Of a stretch of DNA of 64,000 nucleotides, positions 46,830 to 58,344 are shown piece after piece (the stretch's first letter is position 1; every line of letters starts with the position of its first letter). The position numbers were made by a program, and so were the translations under genes. Location of the stretch: the NCBI GenBank assembly GCA_026826555.1, contig JAKSZT010053764.1:33773611-33837610 (forward strand). The letters run 5' to 3'. The DNA is from Tolypeutes matacus (taxonomy: Eukaryota > Chordata > Mammalia > Cingulata > Chlamyphoridae). Under the pieces are notes generated by a model. That model worked only from the letters and a program-made list of their open reading frames with translations. It ran no database searches and was not told the origin of the DNA.

Positions 46830-47465
46830 CTTAGCCGGTGGTCCCAATCCCCAGCAACCCACAATGTCCTCACACTCATGCTTCTTATCATGCTATTTAA
46901 TGCTTAGAAACACTCCGCATTTCTCAAACACCACTCCAAAGTCTTTATATGACACTTTAAAGTATCCACCATCCAGTCCAGACAACCTTTCCAGGCTCCT
47001 TGTCCTTCACTCTTACTTCTTTTGTCAGTACTCTCCCCATACACTCATCGTGGCTCAGACATGTCCTAGCCTCTCTCAGCAATTTGCCTTTGATATAAGT
47101 ATTGCCCCAAATCTTCAAATGCCAACTCTTTGATGACGTCTTACTCAATAACAATTCTAAATTCCTTACTTGAACTCTGATAGCACTTTTTAGTCACTTT
47201 TCTGATCCATTTGCTATTACTCCACAATCATTGCCATTGATGTTTGTGTATAAATCCTTCACAAAATTCTAAACCTCTTGAAGGCAAGGAAAATGTCTCA
47301 TTCCCTGTTGGATCCCCCTAGCACATTACCATATGTGTTGTAGGTATTCAATTAATAGAGTGAAAGCCTGATGAGTAAATAAATTGTATCTCTTATTCAA
47401 CCCTGTACCTCTTGCACTTAGAATAGTACTTAGCACATAAGTGCTCATAAATATTTTTTAATAGA
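46830..47465 (+). repeat. L2 relic
   Basis: C/T-rich L2-like sequence ending with 'cttgaaggcaaggaaaatg', 'cctagcacattacc' and a second terminal text 'agaatagtacttagcacat'. The two end-texts suggest two overlapping L2 scraps. Confidence 0.55.
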
Positions 47466-47469
47466 TCAA

Positions 47470-47690
47470 AGTTCAGTAAACTATGGCCTTTGTGCCAAAT
47501 CCAGTCACCACTTATTTTTATAAATAAAAATTTCTAGAACATAGCCACACCCATTCCTGTACATATTACCTGTGGCTGCTTTTGCTACACTGGCAGAGTT
47601 GAGTCGTTGTGATAGAGACCATATGGCTTGCAAAACTTAAATATTTACTATCTGGCCCTTTACAGGAAAAGTCTGCTGACTCAATGAATT
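47470..47690. repeat. hAT-type MER relic
   Basis: 'aaagttcagtaaactatgg', 'gttgtgatagagaccatatgg', in pieces, and 'actatctggccctttacagg' with 'agtctgctgac' make up a familiar non-autonomous mammalian DNA transposon, here about 220 bp. Termini AGTTCAGTAAACT and AGTCTGCTGACT are roughly inverted to each other. Confidence 0.6.
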
Positions 47691-47699
47691 AAATGGAAA

Positions 47700-48385
47700 A
47701 AATGAGCTGTGTAGCAGGGAGATACAAGATTCAGAAAGCAGCACAAAATGTTTCTAAAATTATATTTAATGTAGTTATTATTCACATTTGCCATTTCAGG
47801 AGACTGTCCTGCCCTCCATTTCCATCCACATGAAAACCGGCATACATGCATTTATTATCACCTTTCTTGGCTTTATTTGATGTGAGTCATCAATGCTAGC
47901 ATGGACTGATATTTGAATTGATATATACATAATAAACATATATATGTGCTAATTATAAATATCATTTTGGAGAATGCTCATAAATAAAAAGAAAACATTA
48001 TCCCCCTCTTATCACACAATGCAATGTTTTAAAACTGGCATGGATAATTTTATCTGATTGCTCTTCAGAGTTCAGTCAAAAAATTTCAGATTTGTATACA
48101 TACATTTATTACTGGCGGAACATCCAAGAATGACCTGCATATAATGGCAAAGTAACAATATTATAATTCCATTAGGAACAGGGGTACTTATTACATGCTA
48201 ACTTGTATTTATCCTGAAACTCCATCAACTGATGAATATGCAATTAACCTCCTTATTACCACAGAAAACATCTCCTTAGAAATATAACACATTCACATAA
48301 TTTTTTATCTGATCTTCAAAGGCATTCAGTGGAAGAAAATAATTTTTCCCAATAAGATATATTATTGGAAACACAACTCTATGTA
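47700..48385. other. No recognised feature
   Basis: AT-rich, apparently single-copy sequence. Confidence 0.4.
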
Positions 48386-48389
48386 GCCA

Positions 48390-48840
48390 ATTCGCTATAT
48401 CATCTGATTTATTTTAATTAGAGGTTAGCTGCTGAATGTGATTACAGTTATAATTATTACAATACCAGTAATCCACATTTCCATTAGCATTCCACTTGAT
48501 AGTTAGCAATAAGCAGAAATAAAATATTAGGACTTTTAAGAGAAGAGATTACCAATTAGTACAATCCTCCACTGGTACAAGATAATTATTAATTATGATC
48601 ATCATGGTAATTATTCACCAAGCTAAATTTCACTGGGCTACCTGTGTGCAGATTCTCTCTGCACTGCATTCTGGCATCGGCAGCCTTCTTATCTGCTCTG
48701 GAAATCCTGAAGCAATATTTGTATTAAATACACAGTTGACTGCCCACCAAATGGAAAGGCAGCCGTGAAGGAGCAGGCTAGATCTCCATTTCATTAAGGG
48801 ATTCCATCTCTTTGTAGGGCATTGCAAGGGGAGTATGTAA
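48390..48840. other. Repeat-free stretch rich in homeodomain-type motifs
   Basis: Several TAATTA/TAATTATT cores occur at 48,410-48,620, followed by a balanced-composition part at 48,630-48,830 with no mobile-element text. Such sequence is typical of conserved enhancers in gene deserts. Conservation was not tested. Confidence 0.25.
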
Positions 48841-49280
48841 AAACATCTATCTTCAGAAAGGTACCACTATTCACATATGTGTTTGCTGATCACACAGGAA
48901 AAATTTGAACCAAAGCTATCTTTCTTAGTACCAGCTCTTTCATTTTCCTCCTAAAACTGCCAATGAAAACAACACCAATCCCCATTCATTGTAAAAAGAA
49001 GAAAACACTCAAACCAAATTTGGACAGAGTTGATCATCCAAGGATGAATGCTGTGTAGATAAATTGGGAAAATATCTACAGGCAGTGTGGATTTTAAGCT
49101 ATGTCTGCATCATGATTGTAGCCCTAAAACATAAGGCCATTTATTTAGCAGTATGTGCATTCATCTATGTAAATGCTTTTATATAAGCCCATCATATTCT
49201 GATCCAGGTTTTTTACCTGAAGAGCAAGAAGTTTGAGAAGGTCCAAAGGAAGTATAATACCAAATGGAATTCGGGAAGAA
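48841..49280. other. No recognised feature
   Basis: Apparently single-copy DNA. Confidence 0.4.
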
Positions 49281-49284
49281 AGAA

Positions 49285-49540
49285 AATTTGCTGGAGTGGA
49301 GAACACTGGATTGGGAATCAAGTAAGAGCTCAATACCAGTCTTAACTCTGAATTACAATATTTGTTTTTGAGGCAAATTATTGAATGCCTGAGAGTCTCA
49401 GATTCTTTTTTTGTACCTGGGAACAATATCTCTTTTGCCTCACCTGAGAGGGTGATATGATAGTAGAGTCAAATGAGAATCCATATGATAGAATTTTTTA
49501 TAAACTATAAAGTACTATTCAAATGTAAGGCATCCTTTAA
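49285..49540 (+). repeat. MIR relic
   Basis: Sense MIR order: 'ggattgggaatcaagtaag', 'gagagtctcagattctt', 'tacctgggaacaatatctc' and 'ctataaagtactattcaaatg' broken by substitutions. Confidence 0.5.
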
Positions 49541-51635
49541 TAATTTAGAGAACCACATTTAACTGAGAGAATTGAAGTTTTGTTAAAACAATAAGTTGTG
49601 AGTTATATATCTTTTACACAGTGGGCAGAAGGGAAGAGGCTGTAATTGCTAAAAATGGAATTTAAGTAAGATATTAGAGTTCCCTCAATCTCTGGATTGG
49701 GAAATGTTGAAATAAATTATAAAGCAATCTTTTATAGTCTCATTTTTTTTTTTTTTTTTTTTTTTTAATATTTTAAAAGAAAAGGCAGGTAGTTCATGTT
49801 TTGGAAGTGGAGAGCATATGGGCTTCCCTACCCCAATGCTGGGAGATAGAGCCCACCCACCTCTCCTAATGCCTTTCAGACAGGAGATTACCTGCGCTCT
49901 CTTGCTGTGCTTACCTCTGTAGTGACCGCACCCATCAACATCTTGCTGATTCTAAACGGGGTGAGGGTGGAGGGGAATAAAGTAAATTCCAAATTGCTGT
50001 TCATGTTTGCTGCCTATGTTTGTCTCCATGCTTGAAAACATGAGCAAAGATTTGTCTTTTGGAAGAGCGCTAATGTGTCTGATGTTTAAATAGCTGCTGC
50101 TCTCATGGGGGCCGAGGAGAGGTGGGGGCGGCCACCATTCAATAGAGGGAGGGACACATTCACTCAACAGAACAGAAAAGCACACAAGTAAAGAGAAAGC
50201 AACTCGCAACTTTGCACTTGTTATGGTTTATCTGTATTTCTTGAGTTGGGTCAGAAACAAGGATGGACAGATGTAGCTCAAACTGTCTTTGGGCGTTTAT
50301 CATTTTAAGTGTTTGGAAAGCCCAGTCTATGTAAATAATAGCACTACCTAAGATTTATGGGTGCAGTAGTCATTTTCTTGGTAATTTTATTCTGTTACAA
50401 GTAAAATACACATCCTCTATTCTAGGCCAGATTCTGAAATATCTGTCAGGAAGAAAATACCATAGCATATGAATTTTTGGCCCTATGAACTGATTATTTT
50501 TAGCAGCTTTTATGAGCATAATAACAGTAATTTTAACAGCTAATTTACCTAAAATCCTTTTATTCCAAAACCTGAAAGCCCCCAAATCAAAGGGTTCTCT
50601 TTGTTTAAAAACATAAATCAAAATAAACGTTTCTAGGTAGTTTTATGAGGAAAAATTAGGGTTTCTTAATGCTCAAATATATAGTACGCTTTCAAGAAAG
50701 TGTTGGGGGAGCAATCTGCCTGTCATAGGAGGGGGGAAAATTAAAGAGCAGGATTTTTAAATTGTACCTCTTGACACCAATAAATAACTTGAGGAGAGCT
50801 AGTCCCATTCTTTTAACTTGCGTGCATACAATACAATAAGCAAATCTGACTCATCTGCCAGAGTGATTGCTTTGTTTAGAATTCCACTGTCAGAGGTAAA
50901 GTGGGGGTGAGGGGATTTATGTAAATTAGGCCTTTCCAAGGTGGAAGAAAGTTGGATTATTTTTTAAAAACTTTTCCAAGTTTAGAAAGTTAGAAGTGTT
51001 TTTGTTCTCACATCAATTTTGAACAGGAGTGACAAAGTTCTCAGAATCGGGTTAAAAATACGATCTGGAAATCGTGGCTATGAATTCCCACAGATTTCTC
51101 AAACCTTTGATGATAACAGTGATCCATATCCTCCTGCCTTTTTGGAACCATGTGTGTTTGTCGGGGGTGGGGGTAGGGTGGAGAGCGGAATGATTTTTGG
51201 ATGAGACTTTTAGTTTCTGGTTTCTATAACGGGATAAGTGCAATCAATCAGATTAATCTAAAAAATAAACAGCCATTTGTCTGAAGGTTTTGTGAGGTGA
51301 CTGAGGATCTGATTTGTTGATATTCAATCAAAATTCATAGGAAGGTAAAAATAGAGACCTTTTGAGCCCTGGAAACATCTGTCTAACCTTGTTTGTTTTA
51401 GAATGCAGGCAGGAGGCTGGACAACATAGTGTCTATTTCTTTGATCCCCTAATTCCCTATCTTGACTGCCTCCCTCTCCATGATCTTCACTGCGGGGCTG
51501 AATTCAATTCACTTAAAGCCTTCTAGATATATATGTGCCTCACAACACTTTTGCAGGGAAGTAAACCTTGCAAAAACCAAAAACCAAAAAAGAAGTAGTT
51601 CTCAATCTGAATCCATGCCAATGGTTAGGAAACCA
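49541..51635. other. No gene recognised; poly-T tract
   Basis: A T run of about 24 at 49,743-49,766. The part 50,700-51,120 is repeat-free with intact short motifs and could be a conserved element, but I have no firm support. Short frames show no domain. Confidence 0.35.
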
Positions 51636-51639
51636 GTCA

Positions 51640-52140
51640 GCTCATTCATCTAGGAAGAGGCTTGATTTTGGGTAGGCAATGGCAGGCAGGTAGTGTTGGG
51701 TGCTTGTAGGGAGATGGTGTCTGTTTGTCCGTTGCAGTTCTCCCTGTACAGCTGCAATCCAACCAACAACTGTTCTTGAGCTGAGCAGCTGCTGTACCCT
51801 GGAAGTTCTGTGAGAAGCAGGGAGCTCTGCTGCAATGAAAGGGGGTGAGCAGGTCTGCAGGATTCCATTTGCCTCTGGAATGGTGGTCAGCCTAAGGTCA
51901 AGCAGCAAAGAGTTCTGTGGCCTGCAGTTCTAAGGATTCTTGATGAGCAAGAACGGCTTCTGCCTGCTTGTGGTTCCCAGAGGACCCATTGATATCTCTG
52001 GTCCCAGAGAAACTAAGGGGCAGGCAGGTGGGCTCATGATCTCCCTTCGTCTCAGGTGAGAAAGCATCAATCTTCGCTGCTAAGGAGACCAAGTTGCTAA
52101 CAGGCTGTCTCCTATGGTATCTGTGATGTACCAGCTAGTA
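51640..52140. other. Unassigned GC-richer block
   Basis: About 500 bp with higher GC than its flanks and overlapping minus-strand frames at 51,642-51,908, 51,650-51,868 and 51,898-52,092. I recognise neither a protein nor a repeat. Candidates are an unlisted LTR, a processed pseudogene or unique DNA. Confidence 0.3.
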
Positions 52141-53280
52141 CTTATAGGCCCACAGGGACATAAAAGTGTCCAATCATCATTCACAGATTTGCCCCTGCTT
52201 AAGTACTAACAGCCCAAGTGAATTTACATAATAATAAAATACAAAATAAAGATGCTTTCTTCATTATTTTTAACATTTTAAATGATCATTTCCTTACTCT
52301 TTAAATGAGGCAGTGGAATTCACCCTGGTCATGTGTAGAATCCCCAGTCAAGATGGTTACTCCAACCCTGGTAATGGTTTTCATCTGGAGCTGCATATGA
52401 GTTAGCTTTGCGTAGAGCATTAAAGAGGAAGTAGAAAGTAAGGCAAATAAGGTAGGGGACAATTGTGTTTCAGCTGGCTACAAAAGATTGATGTGTCTCC
52501 GGTACATGATAATGGAGGCGATGACCCAAATGAAACTCATTTTGGAAAGGAAAATGTATCCGGTACTGTTAAGATTAAAAAGCACCATCAACCCATTTGA
52601 ACTGCCCTGGCAATTATTCTTGGGACTTTATTTTCAGGAATTTTTGAACAGTAGTGGGGTTGAGTATAGGTCCTACAACTACAGATTTTTATTACCTGGC
52701 CAGTTTTAGTAAATCTAAAAATGCTTAGAGCAAAACTTTAAAAAAAGACCTTAAGCCAATTATGAAAATTATATGAACAAATTTCTTTCTAATCTTTTTT
52801 TGCTTGTTTCTTAAGTATCAAATATTATTTGATGAATGCTTTACAAGTTTTAAGCAACACTTATTCAATAGCTTTTAGGCAATTTCACAAAGCATTATTT
52901 ATGGGTGAAACTTTCACAAATCTCTGCTCTACCATGGATTAAGTAGCTTTATTTGAAATAGAGTGACCCAAAAGACATCTTATTCTCATTCTTGTTGTCC
53001 CCCAACTTATCCACTGAAACAGTGGATTAATATCCAGGAGCAGAGATACTAATTCCTAAGGGCCCTGTCTGTTTTTAATGATGACACAAAAATTGCCACA
53101 AAATCCTATGATACATCATGTGGGCCATCCTAAGACCAGTCTATGAGAAAATGTCTTTACATCTTGTTTTATTCATTGTAAGAGATATCATAAGAGAAAG
53201 TGAACAGCATTGCAAAGATTTATGCAATAAATTCTTACTGAAATGCTTTTAAGGGCATAATGATGTGAAATAATACAAAT
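52141..53280. other. No recognised feature
   Basis: AT-rich, apparently single-copy. Confidence 0.4.
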
Positions 53281-53292
53281 AAAAAACTATTT

Positions 53293-53492
53293 GGGGAAGC
53301 GGCTGTGGCTCAATCAGTAGGGCTCCCGTTTACCATATGGGAGGCCCAGGGTTCGGTTCCTGGGGCCTCCTGGTAAAGGCAATGCCCGCCCGCACAGCGT
53401 GGTTAGCTGACCCAGCGAGCACAAGCAGCAAGGGGGGGATAAATGAATAAATAAATAAAATCTTAAAAAAAAAACAACAAAAAAAAACAAAA
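53293..53492 (+). mobile_element. tRNA-derived SINE (DAS type) with 14-bp TSD
   Basis: Starts GGGGAAGCGGCTGTGG, has an A-box-like TGGCTCAATCAGTAGG and a B box GGTTCGGTTCC (53,351-53,361), a GC-rich body and a tail built of AATA repeats followed by A-rich sequence. It is flanked by AAAAAACTATTTGG at 53,281-53,294 and 53,493-53,506; the GG at 53,293 is shared by repeat and element. The internal pol III promoter looks intact. It is a diagnostic xenarthran element in this window. Confidence 0.85.
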
Positions 53493-53506
53493 AAAAAACT
53501 ATTTGG

Positions 53507-54640
53507 CCCACTGTGTTTCCTTTTATGTTTTAGTTGCCAGGATGCCCCAAATAAAATTTAATTTTCCCTTTGAATAATTACATGAGTTTGTCTTTTTAAC
53601 ATATCTATTTTTTCCACCCCTTTCTGAGGTTTTTGATTTTCTGTTCCACTTTTAATGATATTTCTATACATGTATTATTTATTATACTCACTTCATATCC
53701 ATTTTGGCAGTAGACAGGGTATAAACCATAGCATCTCTTAGCAAACTCTTCATGTAGAATATTTTGTAAAATTCACATTGATGAAAAAAACACTAAAGGA
53801 GACATTTTATATGAGAGATTTTTCACTTTTTTTTTTTTTTTTTTTGGTAATTTAAGAGCTCCTTGCCATGATTATTGAAACATATTTATGACAACATTAA
53901 AACAGAAACTAAATCAAAATTAATTAATAGCTTTCTTATTGGGCTTGTGCTCTATGAGTTCAGAATGACTGATGAAAGCAATCCAGGTCTTCACTTTCAG
54001 AATAAATAGCTGTGCTTATCAATTCACAAGCAAAATATTTTAAGACTTTAAGCGACAGAGAAAATTCCAACCAGGCTGGACTATAGGAACTCAAGTTTCA
54101 GTTATATATAGAATGGTTCCCTATTTTAAAATGTCTTCTGAAAAAACGTGACGTCCTTATGATATCATCATATATTTTATATGCATGCCTACTGTCCTAT
54201 TTGATAAATGTTCTAAGTTTGCAATATATCACATTTCTTTTCCACTTTTTCTGCACTTTTTTCTCCAGGGTACATACTTAAAGACTGGTAAATCTACTGG
54301 CATCACACAACAATAAAAAAACAAACACCAGATGCCCAAGTTCATCCAGAGATGAATAAATTATATACCTGGCACCTGACTTGGGTGAGAACAAATATGC
54401 CACTTCTTGGCTGTAGGTGGATGTCCATGTGGGGTACACACTGTAGCAGGGAAGGTCATCAGGAAGCCAAGTACTAACAGGAGAACTGTTAGCTCTTTCA
54501 CCAACTAGCCAGCTGGTATCTGAGCTCTAGTTTCATTATTGCAACTTGACCTCATACAAATATTAAACCCAAAAGGTTCAGTTTCCAAAATTATGTAAAT
54601 CATATAATTCTCATTGGTTGCAATACAGGAGGGAAAATTC
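53507..54640. other. No gene recognised; poly-T tract
   Basis: AT-rich with a T run of about 18 at 53,828-53,845. Nothing else can be supported. Confidence 0.4.
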
Positions 54641-54644
54641 TCTG

Positions 54645-55084
54645 ACAGACCTACTTATTCCTTCCTTCTACCAATGTTCTTGCCACCACCCTCCTCTCTG
54701 TGTTCTGAGCTTCTGCCCCTGCCTAGACCTACTCCCAAAAGTTTCTTTTCAGTGCATCGGTCAGAGTGCTGCTTTCAGAATCTGGCACAGATCATGTCAT
54801 TCCTCAGCTCAAAACTCTTGATTCTGACTTGACTCACACCATTTTAGCTAACCCAGCCTCCTCCTGGAAATGTTCCAGCACTGTCATACCTACCACAGGG
54901 CTTTGAACAGGCTCCTTCCTCTGCTCTCTTTCTCATCCATCCATGTAACTCCCTCCCTCACTTCTTTCAGAAATGTCTTTCTTCATTGTCACTTTCTTAG
55001 GGATGCCCTATCTGACAAGTCAATTAAATTACATGTACCTTCCACCATCTTCATTTCCATTAATTTTTCATAGCACTCACCACT
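54645..55084 (+). repeat. L2 relic, left part
   Basis: L2 order: 'gatcatgtcattcctcagct', 'aactcttgattctgac', 'acagggctttgaacaggctcc' in pieces, 'gatgccctatctgac', 'ttcatagcactcacca'. It continues at 55,706 after an LTR insertion. Confidence 0.8.
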
Positions 55085-55705
55085 TGTCTTAGCATGCCAA
55101 AGGGCTGCCAAGGCAAAGCACCAGAAATGGGTTGGATTTTATAATGGGAAATTTATTAGGGGTAAAATCTTAGAGTCCCAAGGCCATGAAATGTCCAAAC
55201 CAAGGCATCCTTAGAGGTGCTTTTTCACCAAAGTCAGCTACTGGTGATTCTGAGGTCCTGCCACATGGTGAAGATGGCTGCCAATCTCTGCGGAGGTCCC
55301 TGCCTTCCCCTTCAGAATCTACCGTCCCCTGGAGCTCAGCTGTGGGCAACCCAGGTATAGTGCTTGTTCTTTCTGGGCCTCCTCTCTCAGGCTCAGCTGC
55401 TCTGGGTTTGTCTCTTCAGGCTTGAGCTACTCTGTGAGCCTAGCCTTTTGCGGGCTTCGTGCTTAAGTTTGGCTGCTAGCGATCCTTGAGTCCTCCTTTC
55501 ACATTTCAGGGCCAAAAATGGTGACTTCCTTTCTCTCTGTGTCTCCGTTTGTTTCAGACCCAGCGAGAGGGTTGGAGACGCAACCTGAGTCATGCCTCAC
55601 TGTCGTAGTCCAATCAAAGAGGATCTCACATACGCAGGAATGGACTAGTTCAACGACATAATCTTTCTCTTTTGGGGATTCATAAAAGAACTTCAAGCTG
55701 TCATA
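55085..55705 (+). mobile_element. Solo-LTR-like copy B, inserted into L2
   Basis: About 620 bp starting TGTCTTAGCATGCC, interrupting an L2. Its layout ('gcaaagcaccagaaatggg', 'aaatttattaggggtaaaat', 'aaggccatgaaatgtcc', a C/T-rich middle, 'attcataaaagaact') parallels the LTRs at 35,016 and 56,005, so it is probably a related subfamily. Flanks CCACT (55,080-55,084) and TCACT (55,706-55,710) match at four of five bases. The 3' end is less certain, since a canonical CA end would fall two bases earlier. Confidence 0.65.
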
Positions 55706-55915
55706 TCACTCATAAACTATAATTCTTTTTGCTTGTTTATTGGTTTATTGTCTCTCTTCCTCCTTACTAAAGTATAAAGCTCCTTAAGGTCAGGGATGTT
55801 TGACTCCTTTGTTCACTGCAAGATCCCTAGTGCCTAGAACAGGGCCTGACTTATAATAGGTGCTCAGTGAATATTTTGTAATGAGTGGATGAATGAATGA
55901 ATGACTAAAATAAAT
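55706..55915 (+). repeat. L2 relic, right part
   Basis: Continues the L2 after the LTR: 'tattgtctctcttcctcc', 'aaagtataaagctccttaag', 'ctagaacagggcctgac', 'ggtgctcagtgaatatt' and a terminal GAATGAATGAATGA tract. Confidence 0.85.
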
Positions 55916-56004
55916 GATAGCAGCTGCCTTCAAATAAGCCAGATATATAAATAGATGTGCCTGATGAGAATAGAAGGAGCTTTGCCAGGGACTGCAATGG
56001 GTAT

Positions 56005-56547
56005 TGTATTAGTCAGCCAAAAGGGTACTAAGGCAAAATACCAGAAACGGGTTGTAAAGGGTATTTATTTGGGGTAGAAGTCCACAGTTACCAGGCCATA
56101 AAGCGTAAGTTTCTTCCCTCACCAAAGTCCATTGCCACGTGTTGGAGCAAGACAGCTGCTGACGTTTGCCAGGGTTCAGGCTTCTTGGGTTCCTCTCTTC
56201 CCAGGGCTGTGTTTCTCTCTGGGCTTAGTGCCTCTGTTTTCTCCACAAGGTCAGCTGTAGACTATCAGGTGAATGGCTCGCTTCTCTTCTCTTGGGGTCT
56301 TCTCTCCAACATCCAGACTCCAACATCAAAACTCCAACTTCAGAACTGCTGCCACTCTGTTCTTTGTGATGCTTTTTATATTTTATTCCCCACCCACCAA
56401 GGGGTGGGGCTCAACACCCTACTGATGTGGCCTAGTCAATGCCCTAATCATAACTTAATCATGCCCAGATGAACAGATCAGTTTACAAGCATAATCCAAT
56501 ACTTATTTTTGGAATTCATAATTACATCAAATTGCCCAATGGCTACA
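56005..56547 (+). mobile_element. Solo LTR, copy C, with 5-bp TSD
   Basis: 543 bp starting TGTATTAGTCAGCC and ending GGCTACA, flanked by GGTAT at 56,000-56,004 and GGTAT at 56,548-56,552. Same family as copy A: both share 'ttaccaggccataaagc', 'gggttcaggcttcttgggtt' and 'ggaattcataa' in the same order. Copy C lacks a few dozen bases in the middle relative to A. Confidence 0.82.
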
Positions 56548-56552
56548 GGTAT

Positions 56553-56780
56553 CCTGTGGGGTAATGGTGCAGGGGCATACATGTCATGTGATATCCCAGG
56601 GGTTTTACTAGCACACAGATTGAATTGAAGCATCTGAGCCACCTCATGACAGTATACCATTTCTTAATGTCTTTAAACATGGATGCTTCCTTTTTCCTTG
56701 AGAAATCAAATCCAAGGTGAACAGAAGATGTATAGTAAGATCTTATTTTCTGAAATGAGGCTATTTAAGGATCTTCAATA
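56553..56780. other. No recognised feature
   Basis: Short single-copy stretch. Confidence 0.4.
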
Positions 56781-56810
56781 TTTTCCTTCCTTCCTTCCTT
56801 CCTTCCTTCC
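56781..56810. repeat. (TTCC)n microsatellite
   Basis: About seven perfect TTCC units. Confidence 0.9.
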
Positions 56811-56894
56811 GTAGGTGATTTGGGGATTAGAGGGAATGGGTGGCACTTAGAAGGGAAAGTAGAAACTTGGATATTCACTTTCTTTCGTTCCCTC

Positions 56895-57545
56895 AACTTT
56901 TTGTTTTGAAAAGCTTCAAAACTACATAAAAGTTGAAAGAATAGCACAATTAACACCCGTATACAACCTTCTCTCTCTCTATATATATATATCTGTCTCT
57001 CTACATACATGTTTTTCTTTGAACTGTATGAAAGTAAGTGATAGACATAATGTCTATCTATTTCAATATACATCTGCTAAGAATAAAGGCACTTATAAAC
57101 CACAATATTAATTTCACATTTAAAATACTTACTAGTTCAATGTTATCTAATATACAGTCATATTTAAGTTTTCTGTTTTCCTGAAAATGTCACTTTTAAC
57201 TGTTAATTTCCAATCCAGGAACTAAACAAGTTTTACCCTTTGTATTAATTATTATTTGTCATTAGTCATTTTAATCTGAAACACCCCTGCATTTTACATT
57301 TATCTGTTTTTTTTTTTTTCATATTTAGTTTTGTGTAACATGTTTTTGGTGAGAAGATACCTTAGGAGAAATATGTACTTCTTACTGCATCCCAGCAGGG
57401 GGTATAGAATGGCAGGATATCCCACCATTGGTGTTTCTAAATTTGATCACTTGGTTAAGGTGGTAACAGCCTTATTTCTTTATTGTAAAGGTACATGTTT
57501 ACCTTTATAATTAATAAGTAATCTCTGGGATATGAATATATTTCT
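56895..57545 (-). repeat. L1M 3'-UTR copy, antisense
   Basis: 'acataaaagttgaaagaatag', read in pieces, with 'aacacccgtatacaacc', 'gtaagtgatagacataatg', 'gatcacttggttaaggtgg' and 'attgtaaaggtacatg' follows the order of a well-known L1M 3' UTR in reverse complement. A small CT/TA microsatellite lies at 56,970-57,000. Confidence 0.7.
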
Positions 57546-58140
57546 GGAAAAAAATTGCTAAACTATGATAAAAGCAATTGGAAAAACCTGCAGTCTAAAA
57601 GATGCACATATGCTGAGCATGATGGTTCTTTAAGCTGAGAAATGGGGATGATTCTTGATGTTGTTGTGTGCTCTGTTTTTATCCTGGACTATTACACCAT
57701 TTTATTATCCCAAGAATCTTATGTCCTGTCCCATACTGTGATAATCCAGGCCCCAGGTAAACAGAGGGAGCAATCTGAGATGCAAGACAAGATGGTATCC
57801 TCCCGACTCTCAGAGGTATATGTGAAATATCCCAAATCCATGAGCTTAGAACAAAACCACAACTCATCCATGATCCTGGTCCAATAGGCAAGAGTAGCTT
57901 GTGACGCAGTGGTATAAAAAGTGGCATTCCAGCCAATCCCAGCACACCCAAAGATTACTGTAGAGAATGCAACGATTGGGTTTATCATGTTTTATCAATT
58001 ATTAGAAAGCTGGGTTTTAGAAATTACTCTCCTTAGAAAATAATATAACAGCAAAAACAGAAAGCAAAAATAAATCATACACAATTATATTACCTAATTT
58101 CAAAAGCTCTAATATCCTCATAGGCTCAGGGTCATCACCA
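57546..58140. other. Unassigned; overlapping minus-strand frames
   Basis: Frames at 57,679-57,951 and 57,719-57,988 (-) and 57,642-57,887 (+) overlap without recognisable protein domains. An unlisted repeat or decayed processed pseudogene is possible. Confidence 0.3.
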
Positions 58141-58144
58141 TTAA

Positions 58145-58340
58145 GAAGACACATTTGAAATCATAAGATCCAGCTGTGTAATGGTGAGCAAGCTATGTTT
58201 TTCTTCTTATTTTTATTTTCATCTGCAAAACAGAAATAGTGTCAGTTATACTCCAGGGGTGTTATGAACATTAAATACACAGCATAGTGCCTGGCTACAG
58301 GCTAATGAGTGTTCAATGAATGTTTTTTATTATTACAGTT
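58145..58340 (+). repeat. MIR relic
   Basis: Sense MIR order: 'gtgtaatggtgagcaagc', 'ttcatctgcaaaacagaaat', 'ggggtgttatgaacattaaa', 'catagtgcctggctac', 'gttcaatgaatg', 'attattacag'. Good order, moderate divergence. Confidence 0.75.
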
Positions 58341-58344
58341 TCTA

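Noticed and set aside
55085..56547. Copies B and C as the two LTRs of one provirus
   Set aside because: Different ends, different flanking duplications, and only L2 tail sequence between them with no retroviral internal region.
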